From positions 1-6,845 of the forward strand of contig JAERML010000074.1 in the NCBI GenBank assembly GCA_016844425.1: DNA of 6,845 nucleotides, given 5' to 3'. The notes beneath the pieces are model-generated. The model had not been told where the DNA came from, made no database searches, and was given only the letters and a program-made list of their open reading frames with translations. Positions 6,330-6,845 of the stretch are shown piece after piece. Position 1 is the stretch's first letter. Every line of letters begins with the position of its first letter. The DNA comes from Bacteroidota bacterium (GTDB lineage: Bacteria; Bacteroidota; UBA10030; UBA6906). The translations under genes were made by a program, and so were the position numbers.

Positions 6330-6845
6330 CTACCTGCCAACAATGGCCCATGCCGGAACGATTACTACATCGATTCGGCGGTTTTTGGCCCGACCCTCGA
6401 ACGTGTCATTGCTGGCAACAGGTTTGCTCTCGCCGTACCCATGTGATGCAAGAGGCACATTCGTGCCGATGTTTGCCTTGACATATGAGGTGACAGCTTC
6501 CGCGCGGCTTTCAGAAAGGCGCTGGTTCGTCTCATCACCTCCCTGGGAGTCCGTATGACCCTCAATGGCAACCTGGCATCCCGGAAACTTTTTTATGGCG
6601 TCCTGCACCTTGGTGAGGAGCGGGAAAAATTGGGCGTCAATAGAGTTCCTCCCCACCGGGAAAGTGAGCCCATACAGCCGGATGATAATGTTGTTGCCAT
6701 CCCGAACAACATTTCCCTCGTCGCGTGTGAACATCGCAGCAACCTGTGCAACGGTCTCCTCCTGCTTCTTCTGTTCGTTCATCTTGGTCTGCAGAGCCTT
6801 TTCAGCTTCTGTCAGTGAACCAAGGCGCCCCTCCATGGAGGACAC
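6330..6845 (-). CDS. OmpA-family peptidoglycan-binding protein, N-terminus cut by window edge
   Basis: The last 171 codons of a gene that enters from the right edge. Residues (window numbering) 1-40 are charged and helical with a coiled-coil look (LTEAEKALQTKMNEQKKQEE). From about 50 onward they form an OmpA C-terminal domain, which binds diaminopimelate in peptidoglycan and ties the outer membrane to the cell wall. The core motif GHTDSQG is at 96-102, followed by NQRLSESRAEAV at 107-118 and AKNRRIDVVI at 153-162. D99 and R114 have the same 15-residue spacing as the diaminopimelate-contacting D271 and R286 of E. coli OmpA. A GTG codon at the very edge could be read as a start, but the lack of a signal peptide and the coiled-coil region running to the edge suggest the true start is outside. 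Whether the missing part is a beta-barrel, a lipoprotein anchor or a longer coiled coil cannot be seen. Confidence 0.92.
   Translation of the reverse strand: MSSMEGRLGSLTEAEKALQTKMNEQKKQEETVAQVAAMFTRDEGNVVRDGNNIIIRLYGLTFPVGRNSIDAQFFPLLTKVQDAIKKFPGCQVAIEGHTDSQGGDETNQRLSESRAEAVTSYVKANIGTNVPLASHGYGESKPVASNDTFEGRAKNRRIDVVIVPAWAIVGR

Overview
The window is a compact stretch of bacterial chromosome in which every gene I can support lies on the minus strand. In transcription order (right to left) these are: an OmpA-family envelope protein cut by the right edge, a DinB-fold protein, a GRP/DMT-type sugar permease, a ribokinase, a secreted DUF1028 (Ntn-hydrolase-like) protein with a TPR-like tail, a short leader reading frame, transcription terminator Rho, and a lipoprotein zinc metallopeptidase cut by the left edge. 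Gaps between genes run from 5 to 112 nt, and the longest contains the leader reading frame. I see no convincing intrinsic terminator, tRNA, rRNA, insertion sequence, CRISPR array or long repeat.

The best guess for the organism is a member of the FCB group (Bacteroidota/Ignavibacteria/Chlorobi side). This rests on Rho sequence style, the ribokinase next to a GRP/DMT permease of a type I associate with Bacteroidota, and the OmpA and lipoprotein content. Several genes have good Shine-Dalgarno sequences (permease, DUF1028, the rho leader), while others (DinB, ribokinase, rho) have none. The phylum call is an inference of moderate to low confidence.

Region by region: 6330-6845 is the peptidoglycan-binding end of an OmpA-type protein. 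5748-6251 is a DinB/YfiT-like putative metalloenzyme. 4693-5694 and 3779-4687 form a tightly coupled transporter-kinase pair, only 5 nt apart, that looks like uptake and phosphorylation of ribose or a similar sugar. 2707-3693 is the exported DUF1028 protein. 2613-2672 is a 19-codon leader with a strong ribosome-binding site, in frame with and just upstream of rho. 1500-2594 is rho, and 3-1475 is the metallopeptidase.

The most interesting spot is the rho 5' region. Rho lacks the usual N-terminal helical-bundle subdomain and starts almost directly at the RNA-binding fold. It has no Shine-Dalgarno of its own and is preceded by an unannotated leader peptide and a C-rich, G-poor tract. Together these suggest autogenous control of rho like that known in enterobacteria, but with an unrelated leader. 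The rest of the window looks like ordinary housekeeping and envelope gene content.
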